DNA of 64,000 nt from Pictodentalium vernedei (Eukaryota; Mollusca; Scaphopoda; Dentaliida; Dentaliidae), in assembly GCA_031216915.1 (NCBI GenBank), contig CM062290.1, positions 165,683,453-165,747,452 of the forward strand. Reading direction: 5' to 3'. The stretch's first letter is position 1, and every line of letters starts with the position of its first letter. Made by a program: the position numbers and the translations under genes. Shown piece after piece: positions 51,721-62,527 of the stretch. A model generated the notes under the pieces. That model saw only the letters and a list, made by a program, of their open reading frames with translations. It did no database searches and was not told where the DNA came from.

Positions 51721-53110
51721 GCCAGTAATACAACATTTTAATCCGCGGAGTGCTATTCTGTTTTTGACACACTGACATGACCGTAGTCCTGCCCATTAAT
51801 TATTACCAACCAATGAGGTGCTGGCACAAAGATGTGTGGCATCCCACCAATGCTGACTGCATACTGTTAGAAAAAAAATTCGTAGAACAGTGCGGCTCCA
51901 CGGTGGTTTGCATTCACAGCACAAATGTGTATCTTTAAAAACATTAATTGGTTGTGTTTGTGTTCAATATCGTTCATTTAAATTCATTCACGCTTCTGTT
52001 TTTATTAAACCTGTGGAAAAATATGCGCGTGTGAACCATGAACTTTATCGAGGGGTCGGCAGCACTCATTACGATTTAAGCCACCAGGTGAAAATATGAT
52101 AAACATCGTTGTAAATGACACATTTACGCAAATAAATACGGGAATACTGGTACTCTAAGTGTATAAGGGCAAGCTAAAATTTAATAGAAATAAGTTTTAA
52201 AAAAAAAGATGAGGCCTGTTACTGGTACACAGTATGGCCTATATAAACCGGGGAAGGTCCAAGAATAAACAGGGTGGGTATATCTCTATTATTTACCGGC
52301 TGCTGGCAACATCCAACCCCCACCCCACCCCACCCGAAAAATTAGGTCTCTCCCACCAACCTTTAATACCATCGTAAACACTACCTATTTCCCCGAAGTG
52401 AGCTATCAGTTGCCGGAGAATCAACGAATTAAGGCTTGAATTTAATCTCTCGGGTTTTGGACCCCCTCATTATAATTTGTACGGATCTGTGCTTGTGACA
52501 TATTGACATCCTGCCCGCTTTCATTAACTAGAATCGAATAATTCCATTTTCCAACGATAACCTCCATACCACCCCACCCCCCAAAAAGAAAGACCGCCAG
52601 CAATTTTAATTATTAATTCGTCATAATATTGTTGAATATAGCAATTGTTTTAACTTAATTTAAAGTAAAAACACAGCCTGCAAGATCAACGTAGGCCTTA
52701 CATATCAAAAGTTGTTGCTCATCACATGCATTTTAGTTTGATTACCACAGAATCACTGTATGGAAGGCGGGGGTGGGGGGGGGGGGGTGGGGGGGGGGGG
52801 GGGGGGCTGGGAGGGCAACAATGATTTATAAGTTTAATAGATTAGCAAAAGGGTTAGCCATCTTTCAATGGTTGTGGGTGGCTCCTAAGATTTTATTCAG
52901 TAATTTTAAGAATTAGTCGCCGCAACTAGTGATGTGGCAATCCCCATCCCCACCCCCCCAAAAAAAAATAATAATAATAATACATAAATAAATAAAAAAT
53001 AAGAAACTACCACACTCTTGTGATACCACTGTCATGACTGTCTTATTAAAAGATTATTGCCGCAGGTTTTAATTACTGAACAAACTAGAACTATCACTGA
53101 AGGTGATTAA
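51721..53110. other. No gene seen; G-rich tract
   Basis: Unique-looking sequence with C-rich/A-rich simple patches (CCCACCCCACCCC near 52322) and a G-rich tract at 52768-52806. No gene recognised. Confidence 0.4.
52768..52806. repeat. G-rich tract (39 nt, two T interruptions)
   Basis: Almost pure G with single T interruptions; quadruplex-capable. Assembly length doubtful. Confidence 0.88.
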
Positions 53111-53236
53111 TACCCCCGCTTTGGGTTTTTAGAGGAATGCACTTCTGATCATGTAGGCGAAGGCCATAAGGAAATGTATACATAAAGATCATTTTTTGTT
53201 GTTATCCCCGCTTTCGTCGGGGATATTGTCGTTATC

Positions 53237-53292
53237 TCCGTCCGTACGTACGTACGTACGTACGTACGTACGTCCGTCCGTACGTCCGTCCG
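53237..53292. repeat. (ACGT)n microsatellite
   Basis: CCGTACGTACGT-type run with CCGTCCGT edges, directly 5' of the 153-bp array. Confidence 0.93.
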
Positions 53293-53319
53293 GTGTTACA
53301 TTCACTTGCATTAATGTTT

Positions 53320-56300
53320 AAACTATGCTAATGTGTTCAGGTATCACCAGTACATGTGCATGAAGGTTTCGGGATTTTGGTTTGGTTCCAAGTGGTTCCA
53401 GTGGAACCATTTTTATCCTTAGAAAATCTTTGTCCGCTCAAAGGTTCTCAGGGTATTGAATTCGATACGTTTAAACCATGTTAACATGTTCAGATAGCAT
53501 CTGTAGATGTGCATGAAGGTTTCGGAATTTTGATTTGGGTCCAAGTGGTTCCAGTGGAACCACTTTTATCCTTAGAAAATCTTTGTCCGCTCAAAGGCTC
53601 TTAGGGTATTGAATTCGAAACTTTTAAACCATGTTAACATGTTCAGATAGCATCTGTAGATGTGCATGAAGGTTTCGGAATTTTGATTTGGGTCCAAGTG
53701 GTTCCAGTGGAACCACTTTTACCCTCAGAAAATCTTTGTCCGCTCAAAGGCTCTTAGGGTATTGAATTCGAAACATTTAAACCATGTTAACATGTTCAGA
53801 TAGCAGCTGTAGATGTGCATGAAGGTTTCGGAATTTTGATTTTGTTCCAGGTGGTTCCAGTGGAACCACTTTTATCCTTAGAAAATCTTTGTCCGCTCAA
53901 AGGTTCTTAGGGTATTGAATTCGAAACGTTTAAACCATGTTAACATGTTCAGATAGCATCTGTAGATGTGCATGAAGGTTTCAGAATTTTGATTTGGGTC
54001 CAAGAGTTCCAGTGGAACCACTTTTATCCTTACAAAATCTTTGTCCGCTCAAAGGCTCTTAGGGTATTGAATTCGAAATGTTTAAACCATGTTAACATGT
54101 TCAGATAGCATCTGTAGATGTGCATGAAGGTTTTGGAATTTTGATTTGGGTCCAAGTGGTTCCAGTGAAACCACTTTTATCCTTAGAAAGTCTTTGTCCG
54201 CTCAAAGGCTCTTAGGGTATTGAATTCGAAACGTTTAAACCATGTTAACATGTTCAGATAGCATCTGTAGATGTGCATGAAGGTTTCGGAATTTTGATTT
54301 GGGTCCAAGTGGTTCCAGTGGAACCACTTTTACCCTCAGAAAATCTTTGTCCGCTCAAAGGCTCTTAGGGTATTGAATTCGAAACATTTAAACCATGTTA
54401 ACATGTTCAGATAGCATCTGTAGATGTGCATGAAGGTTTCGGAATTTTGATTTGGGTCCAAGTGATTCCAGTGGAACCACTTTTACCCTCAGAAAATCTT
54501 TGTCCGCTCAAAGGCTCTTAGGGTATTGAATTCGAAACGTTTAAACCATGTTAACATGTTCAGATAGCATCTGTAGATGTGCATGAAGGTTTCGGAATTT
54601 TGATTTGGGTCCAAGTGGTTCCAGTGGAACCACTTTTACCCTCAGAAAATCTTTGTCCGCTCAAAGGTTCTTAGGGTATTGAATTCGAAACATTTAAACC
54701 ATGTTAACATGTTCAGATAGCAGCTGTAGATGTGCATGAAGGTTTCGGAATTTTGATTTTGTTCCAGGTGGTTCCAACGGAACCACTATTATCCTTAGAA
54801 AATCTTTGTCCACTCAAAGGTTCTTAGGGTATTGAATTCGAAACGTTTAAACCATGTTAACATGTTCAGATAGCATCTGTAGATGTGCATGAAGGTTTCG
54901 GAATTTTGATTTGGGTCCAAGAGTTCCAGTGGAACCACTTTTATCCTTACAAAATCTTTGTCCGCTCAAAGGCTCTTAGGGTATTGAATTCGAAATGTTT
55001 AAACCATGTTAACATGTTCAGATAGCATCTGTAGATGTGCATGAAGGTTTTGGAATTTTGATTTGGGTCCAAGTGGTTCCAGTGGAACCACTTTTATCCT
55101 TAGAAAGTCTTTGTCCGCTCAAAGGCTCTTAGGGTATTGAATTCGAAACGTTTAAACCATGTTAACATGTTCAGAGAGCATCTGTAGATGTGCATGAAGG
55201 TTTCGGAATTTTGATTTGGTTCCAGGTGGTTCCAGTGGAACCACTTTTATCCTTAGAAAATCTTTGTCCGCTCAAAGGTTCTTAGGGTATTGAATTCGAA
55301 ACGTTTAAACCATGTTAACATGTTCAGATAGCATCTGTAGATGTGCATGAAGGTTTCGGAATTTTGATTTGGGTCCAAGTGGTTCCAGTGGAACCACTTT
55401 TATCCTTAGAAAATCTTTGTCCGCTCAAAGGCTCTTAGGGTATTAAATTCGAAACGTTTAAACCATGTTAACATGTTCAGATAGCATCTGTAGATGTGCA
55501 TGAGGGTTTCACAATTTTGATTTGGGTCCAAGTGGTTCCAGTGGAACCACTTTTACCCTCAGAAAATCTTTGTCCGCTCAAAGGCTCTTAGGGTATTGAA
55601 TTCGAAACGTTTAAACCATGTTAACATGTACAGATAGCATCTGTAGATGTGCATGAAGGTTTCAGAATTTTGATTTGGTTCCAGGTGGTTCCAGTGGAAC
55701 CACTTTTATCCTTAGAAAATCTTTGTCGACTCAAAGGCTCGTAGGGTATTGAATTTGAAACATTTAAACCATGTTAACATGTTCAGATAGCATCTGTAGA
55801 TGTGCATGAAGGTTTTGGAATTTTGATTTGGGTCCAAGTGGTTCCAGTGGAAACACTTTCACCCTCAGAAAATCTTTGTCCGCTAAAAGGCTCGTAGGGT
55901 ATTCAATTTGAAACATTTAAACCATGTTAACATGGTCAGATAGCATCTGTAGATGTGCATGAAGGTTTTGGAATTTTGATTTGGGTCCAAGTGGTTCCAG
56001 TGGAACCACTTTTATCCTTAGAAAATCTTTGTCCGCTCAAAGGCTCTTAGGGTATTGAATTCGAAACATTTAAACCATGTTAACATGTTCAGATAGCATC
56101 TGTAGATGTGCATAAGGGTTTCGGAATTTTGATTTGGTTCCAGGTGGTTCCAGTGGAACCACTTTTATCCTTAGAAAATCTTTGTCCGCTCAAAGGTTCT
56201 TAGGGTATTGAATTCGAAACGTTTAAACCATGTTAACATGTTCAGATAGCATCTGTAGATGTGCATGAAGGTTTCGGAATTTTGATTTGGGTCCAAGTGG

Positions 56301-56755
56301 TTCCAGTGGAACCACTTTTATCCTTAGAAAATCTTTGTCCGCTCAAAGGCTCTTAGGGTATTGAATTTGAAACGTTTAAACCATGTTAACATGTTCATAT
56401 AGCATCTGTAGATGTGCATGAAGGTTTTGGAATTTTCATTTGGGTCCAAGTGGTTCCAGTGGAACCACTTTTACCCTCAGAAAATCTTTGTCGGCTCAAA
56501 GGCTCTTAGGGTATTGAATTCGAAACGTTTAAACCATGTTAACATGTTCAGATAGCATCTGTAGATGTGCATGAAGGTTTCAGAATTTTTATTTGGTTCC
56601 AGGTGGTTCCAGTGGAACCACTTTTATCCTTAGAAAATCTTTGTCCACTCAAAGGATCTTAGGGTAATGAATTTGAAACGTTTAAACCATGTTATCATGT
56701 TCAGATAGCATCTGCAGATGTGCATGAAGGTTTTGGAATTTTGATTTGGGTCCAA
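53320..56755. repeat. 153-bp minisatellite, about 22 units, with a 917-bp higher-order duplication
   Basis: ACCATGTTAACATGTT starts at 53475, 53628, 53781 and onward to 56686 at 153-bp spacing. Shared boxes: AGATAGCATCTGTAGATGTG, GTGGTTCCAGTGGAACCAC, CTTTGTCCGCTCAAAGGCTC. Rare variants (GCAGCTGTAGATG, CCAAGAGTTCC, GGTTTTGGAATT, TTAGAAAGTC) each recur 917 bp later, showing duplication of a six-unit block. Confidence 0.95.
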
Positions 56756-57119
56756 GTTGTTTTTCAATCATGTGACAATGATGTGATCAGAACACTACCC
56801 TTTGTACATCATGTTGAGTGAAGTATCTTGTTTGAAATATTGAAGTAGTTTCACATGTGAGTCTTCAGAAGGAAATTAAATACTGTTTTATCATTTTAAA
56901 TCACACACATGCGTGAAGCCTTTTTATCCAAGTCTGTATCCTGCACTAACCAAAAAGGAAAGTGCAAATGCGGGGATATACTATAGTGTGCTTCGCACAC
57001 AAATGGCACCATCTAGTTGAAATTTGTATTTGCATGTGGCCTTCCACAGAACAGCACTGAATGAAGGGCCTACACATATATGGTTTACATTTGGAAAAAC
57101 ACATTTACAATGTGCAACA

Positions 57120-58190
57120 TGTATTCAAAATCATTTCATTAATGTAGGAGAGAGCTGCACACACAAGAATCCCATTTGAAAACCCATAATAAATCCAAGT
57201 CAAAGGGAGATAACCTGGTTAAAATTGTCGCAGATCAAAAATTTGAGAATATGCGTATGTTCACTTAGTTGTGATAATGTTTGAAAGGTTTCGTCAAAAT
57301 TGATTGATAAATGTAGGAGGAGTTGCACGCACAAGAATTTCATGTAGAAACCCATAATAAATCTAAGTTAAAGGGAGATAACCTAGTTAAAATAGCCACA
57401 GCTCAAAAATTTTGGAATATGCGCATGTTCACTTAGTAGTGATGATGTCTGTAAACTTTTGTCCAAATTGATTGATAAATGTAGGAGGAGTTGCGCACAC
57501 AAGAATTTCATGCAGAAACTCATATTAAATCAAAGTTCAAGAGAGATAACCTGGTTAAAATTGTCGCAGATCAAAAAGTTTGGAATATGCACATGTTCAC
57601 TTAGTAGAGATGATGTTTGAAAGGTTTCATCAAAATCGGTCCATTAATGTAGGAGGAGTTGCGCACACAAGAATTTGTTCGAACGGAAAGACATAATAAA
57701 TCTAAGTCAAAAGGAGATAACCTGGTTAAAATTGTCGCAGATCAAAAATCTTGGAATATGCGCATGTTCACATAGTAGTGATGATGTCTGAAAAGTTTTG
57801 TCCAAATTGATTGATAAATGTAGGAGGAGTTGCGCACACAAAAATTTCATGTAGAAACCCATATTAAATCAAAGTTCAAGAGAGATAACCTGGTTAAAAT
57901 TGTCGCAGATTAAAAAGTTTGGAATATGCACATGTTCACTTAGTAGAGATGATGTTTGAAAGGTTTCATCAAAATCGGTTCATTAATGTAGGAGGAGTTG
58001 CACACACAAGAATTTGTTCGGATGGAAAGACACAATAAATCTAAGTCAAAGGGAGATAACCTGGTTAAAATTGTCGCAGATCAAAAATCTTGGAATATGC
58101 GCATGTTCACTTAGTAGTGATGATGTCTGAAAAGTTTTGTCCAAATTGATTGATAAATGTAGGAGGAGTTGCGCACACAAGAATTTCATG
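57120..58190. repeat. 168-bp minisatellite, seven units
   Basis: GTAGGAG boxes at 57146, 57313, 57481, 57650, 57820, 57988 and 58159. Two unit types (TTGATTGATAAATG and AATCGGTTCATTAATG contexts) alternate in the last five units, a dimeric higher order. AGGGAGATAACCTGGTTAAA is present in most units. Confidence 0.92.
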
Positions 58191-58220
58191 TCCGGAAAGA
58201 CGCGGGGGTATAACCATTGT

Positions 58221-59320
58221 AATCATCTTCACCTGTGCAAGTTCAGTAGACTTTATGAGGTGTGACTTTTGTGTCCACAGTCAATTTTTATTGGGAGTTT
58301 GTGACAAATTTTTTACATTCTTGGTTTGCAGAACTCAATTGAAAGGTTAATAATTTGTCTTCAGTACACTGATTGAGATGATGGACAGCATAGGTTATGA
58401 CGCATACACTCGTAGTGGAGTTTCCCCTCACACAGTTTCTTATTTTAGTCCAGAAGTCTCTTTACTGACTTTTTTTTAAATATATTTTTTTTCCAGTTTC
58501 AGACTGAATTTGATTTATTATCTGGGTGGAATTTACACTCTGTGGGTGTTTTCAAATCTGTCCAATATGGCATTGTACTGTGTAGAGTTTGCAGCATGTC
58601 ACTGGACAGCCACCATCAAAAAATAAGTTGTCCATGCATATATGACGTTTGATTTGATTCAACAGAATGGGGCAGTCTGCATAAAAGAGAAATGTACTTG
58701 CACGAAAAGCAAAATGTCTGGATTCTTGTGCATGTGCTCGTCATGACTGTGTGAAACACTTTGCACTTGTGAAAAAAAACAGGCTACTCAATGTTATTGC
58801 TGAATAAAAAGTTGTAATTTTCTTTCCTTGTTTTCTGTCCAACAGATATACACCTTCCTTTAACTATTTAGCTCAAAGTGTATGCGATTATCTGAATGTC
58901 GAATAACCCCAAAGGGACCGTCTTTCTGGTGACTAGGCATACAAACAGATTGACTGATTGAATATTGTCTGATTGGTGACTGTCTGATTTTTTGCTTTAG
59001 GGATAAAAAGCATATTTTTGTACATGCAGTTACGTTAAACACCAGAACCACACAACTGGTGGAAATGGCTTTTTCAAAATGTATTTTTCTTCCTCAATTC
59101 TTGCTTGATATCTTCTCGATCACAGCAGTGACGGTGACATGTGGAAATGGAGGGGTTGGGGTGCTGGAAGGGGACACAACCTCACCGGGTTCCATACCCA
59201 CTCCCAACACACTGTTCACAATGCTTGTTTTGGGGTTTTTTGGTTTGTTTATTTATTGTTTATAAATAACACTTGCCATACGTGCATGTAAATGGAAGAC
59301 TATGTACACTCACTTCGCAA
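58221..59320. other. No gene seen
   Basis: 1.1 kb AT-rich, nothing recognised. Confidence 0.35.
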
Positions 59321-59608
59321 ATGAAAATTATTCATTTAACAGTGGTATTCAATTAACAGGGTTTGTGTCATTTGTCTGTTTTCTAGAGATAAACTTAGCA
59401 TTTATTCTATTATATCTTGTTTGACAGAACTCCATGAGCTCTGTCTTGTTTGACAGAGCTCCATGAGCTCTGTCAAACAAGATATAATAGATTAAATGCC
59501 TGTATTCGATGTACTGTGTCCAAATGGTAAATGGTTTTGTGTTGGGAAATTATATTCAATTAACAGGGTCATTCAGATAAGAGATATTCAATTAAGTGGG
59601 CTCCACTG
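59320..59608. mobile_element. pogo-like MITE, copy 2 (left end truncated)
   Basis: The right end AAGTGGGCTCCACTG precedes TA (59609-59610), as at 12.9 kb. ATTCAATTAACAGGG words and a double version of the palindrome (59409-59489, the GACAGAGCTCCATGAGCTCT unit present one and a half times) are seen. Confidence 0.65.
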
Positions 59609-59643
59609 TAATTTAAATTCCACAACCCTATTGAGTTGTGGGA

Positions 59644-59852
59644 TTAACACTTTACCCAACGAATCGGCCACATCCACCCGAGTAATATGCAAATTCAGCA
59701 GCTGAAAAAAAAAATTATTTTTCCAAAAATTGTGGAACCCGTTCCAATGAGGGGTCACATGATATGGTGTTGTTGAAAATTTTGGAAAAAATTTAAAAAA
59801 TGATATTTAAAATAATAAATTTTGATAACGTCTGCATTGGGTAAAGGGTTAA
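59644..59852. mobile_element. TTAA MITE, A family copy 8, left hairpin arm lost
   Basis: TTAA at 59644-59647 and 59849-59852; ends CACTTTACCCAACGAATCGG and GCATTGGGTAAAGGG. Only the right hairpin arm remains (GTTCCAATGAGGGGTCACAT). Confidence 0.8.
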
Positions 59853-61115
59853 ATTATTACTAAAACTGCCTGCTAATACAAAGTAGATTCACTCATTTTG
59901 TAAATAAAACACTGTTGAACAAATCCCACTCAGGAACTAAGTTTTGAAAGGGCTGCAAAGGTTTTCAATAATCCAAGTCTTCAATATCGCAGACCTGGAT
60001 AGACCTACAGAAATAAAACTCACATTAACACTAACTTTTACAACCTAAAGTGACTAAGTCCGGGAAAAACATGAACATTTTGACAGAAAGGTAGGCTTAT
60101 CACCTAAATATGTTATAGAAATAAAAAAAATCCAGAGAAGTAGGAAGTTAAGGCCTCACAATCTGCTGACCTAAATGCTAATTCTTACAACAGAAATTGA
60201 ATAAGTTTGGACTGACAATTTTAGGTGAAATTGGACAAAAAGTCTCAGTATTAGAGTTGGATACTGTTGTGATAGCCAACTACAACCTACATATAAAAGC
60301 CCTCGACCCACTGGACTTTGAGAAAATGGCCTAAACACAAATTCTTACAAAATTGGACACGCACGTCTCATGCCAACATTGCCAAAGTCACCACATAACT
60401 ACTTCTTTGAAGTATGTGAGCTAAAAAAAATTACTTTAACACAACTTCTTACAACACAAAATTAACCAAGTTTTCATGTAAAAAAAAAAAAAAAAAAATC
60501 CATAAATGAAGGGTTAATTATAACCCCAGCTGCAAGCTGAAAACCGTGCGCCTACAGGGTTTGAAGAAACAAACTCAAACACAAACACAAACTCTTACAA
60601 TTTGGATATTGGAGCTGACCTTAATTGTTACAAATAAATACAAGTTCACAGATCATAGATTTTTTGCAGACAAAAAGGAAAAATGACCAAAATAACAGCA
60701 CATATACTAAGTAGAAGAGTTAAGAGAAACTACAATTACAATAAAACACATCTACAAGCAATATAGATTACCATAAAGTGCAATAAAGTTTACTTTAACA
60801 GAAAATTGACCAAGTTTTCACCTAAAAAAAAAAATTTAAGAAAAATTTTAAAAAATTAAGAGTTACGCACTGTAGTCATGGTCCTAAATAACCGGCAACA
60901 GCAATTTGAAAGCCCTGGGGGCTCTGGGTTCAAAAAAATTTACTTAAATACAAACTCTTTCAAAACTGGCCTTTGACGCTGACGCCGCTGGGGTCATGAA
61001 ATTACCTCACCTCTACTTTATAGTAGGTGAGCTAAAAACAACTAACTTCTAATGAGTCACAATGGAGGTGTTGCATACAATTTTAGTCTCAATCAATAAC
61101 ACATGTTTCTACTGA
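59853..61115. other. No gene; decayed H-type pieces
   Basis: GTGAGCTAAAAA, the 3' end of the H elements, occurs near 60418 and 61027, each after a GAAGTA/ATAGTAG stretch. AATTCTTACAAC words repeat between them. It looks like one or two old H-like elements with A-runs (60481-60499). Confidence 0.4.
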
Positions 61116-61229
61116 TTTATAAATTTATTAGTGTTTAAGGTCACTTTCAACTTTGGCTATATCATGACAGGAACATAAATATGAAGTCAATTTCAACCAA
61201 TCTTTTATACCTATGCTTCCTACTTTAGA
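61116..61229 (-). mobile_element. SINE-like fragment, tail type b, broken by an X element
   Basis: TTATTAGTGTTTAAGGTCAC, then GAAGTCAATTTCAACCAATC and CTTCCTACTTTAGA match the headless retroposon group (45.8 kb copy). The body continues after 61472 (GGACC). Confidence 0.55.
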
Positions 61230-61466
61230 CAGGGTTCTCAATGATATCAGAAAATCAAATTTAAGCACTATTTTATCACTTTTCAAATACTCTGTTCATG
61301 ATTTTCAAGGACTGTTACAATTTTGAGGTTATAGGTAAACTGAATTTAAGTACTTTTCAAGGGGAGTGATGGAAAATCAAGTACTTTTCAAGGCTAGAAA
61401 CAATTTCAAGCACTTTCCAAGGAAGGGGCCAAAATTCAAGGACTTTTCATTTGAGTGGGAACCCTG
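61230..61466. mobile_element. CAGGGTTC-ended element (X family), copy 2
   Basis: Starts CAGGGTTCTCAATGATATCA and ends GAGTGGGAACCCTG, flanked by TTAGA on both sides (61225-61229 and 61467-61471). Words such as AAGTACTTTTCAAGG repeat inside. Non-coding, 237 bp. The 45.8-kb SINE-like copy reads TTTTAGAGGACC with no insertion and serves as the empty site. Confidence 0.72.
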
Positions 61467-61471
61467 TTAGA

Positions 61472-62082
61472 GGACCAGAGATGGGCAGTATTGAAAATCT
61501 GAGTTTGGTATCATTAATTTTTTGTGTGAAAAGTTGCGGTGCAGTTTGGTATTGGTATTATTCCATAATCCATTAGTCATGTGTGTAATCAAGGCTATAA
61601 TCAAGATGTGACTATAGGAGAGAAAACATTTCAGTGGTTTCTGTGAGTTGTGAACATATTGAGAATTCTCCCTCCCCATTTCTTTTGTGTTAAGAATGAC
61701 AATGTTTGATTTTTCATACTCCATAATACCACAGAGATCTATAATCTGCAGAGGTGATGTCTTCTTTCTGAACAGTAGTCGCAATTTTAACACCCCCTCT
61801 CAATAGCACACAATGTTGCTCTAGGCACATTGCAATGATGGCTTAATGGGAAGGAGCTGTCGTCAAGTGGTACACAAAGTTCACACACACACAAACTTGA
61901 AAGGGAACATAAAAAAGTAATAAATGCAACATGTCACTTCACTTCTAATAATTACTCATAAGACACAAAAACCAACTTTATATCCAGTTACATAAGGACA
62001 AAATTCCAGGTGGGGAGGTCAGAATCACTGGGGTTTTTCAGACTTTATCAAGTCTAAAATTGAGGAATTTGAGCATTATAAA
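61472..62082. other. No gene seen
   Basis: AT-rich. The 108-codon minus frame at 61467-61793 has no recognisable features. Confidence 0.35.
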
Positions 62083-62310
62083 TTGTGATGAGTTGATGGT
62101 AACATGGTCTGAGGTTTGCGGATCAGAGCATATGTTGAACCTTTATGCTTTGTGTATCGGTTGAACATAAACTCTGAGCCGCAAACTTATGTTCCTCCAA
62201 TAAGCCACTACCCATATCACAAAACCAACATCGTGAAACATGAGATACTTATTTACTAAACTTGTGATCATTAAAAGTTACCTTGTTCCAAGGACCTGTC
62301 ATGAGAGACC
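62083..62310. repeat. K family fold-back repeat, copy 2
   Basis: TTGATGGTAACATGGTCTGA, hairpin GAGCATATGTTGAACC / GGTTGAACATAAACTC, then AGCCACTACCCATATCACAA and TTTACTAAACTTGTGATCAT, the inverse complement of the upstream part of copy 1. So copy 2 is in the opposite orientation. Confidence 0.6.
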
Positions 62311-62527
62311 ACCTGTCCTGAGAGGCTGAAAACTGTGGCAAAAACTCTGTTTTACACCTGTTTTGAGAGATTGGAAAATCAATTTTTGCAATTTCAAAGT
62401 ATTAAAATCAACTAAGGTCAATGCAATGTGTACAGAAATCAATAGTTCAAACATTTAACCAGGACATCTGCCAAACAGTGAAATTGTCAGTCAGGACAAT
62501 TGTCCCCTGAAACCTTAATATCAAATC

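Larger units (their letters stand above)
53205..57016 (+). mobile_element. Helitron-like non-autonomous element (pearl/HINE type) with 153-bp array
   Basis: Starts TCCCCGC after A (53204). Ends with hairpin GTGTGC-TTC-GCACAC (56986-57000), 12 nt, then CTAG (57013-57016) before T: the Helitron end rules (TC...CTRR between A and T, hairpin about 10-12 nt upstream). TATCCCCGC (53203-53211) is inverted at 56970-56978 (GCGGGGATA), a subterminal inverted repeat as in Helentron-derived HINEs. An ACGT microsatellite (53237-53292) precedes 22 repeats of 153 bp. This combination is the published plan of bivalve pearl elements. No Rep/helicase is encoded. Confidence 0.8.
53111..58220 (+). mobile_element. 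Outer minisatellite-bearing element with TACCCCCGC ends
   Basis: TACCCCCGC at 53111-53119 is perfectly inverted as GCGGGGGTA at 58202-58210. Between them, once the inner element (53205-57016) is removed, there remain about 85 bp of left arm, 130 bp of spacer and the seven-unit 168-bp array. The same architecture as the inner element suggests a sister family. Its 3' boundary beyond 58210 is not clear (no CTAG hairpin seen). Confidence 0.6.

Noticed and set aside
53320-56755. CRISPR-like regular array
   Set aside because: Units of 153 bp are repeated end to end with no variable spacers; eukaryotic minisatellite inside a Helitron-like element.
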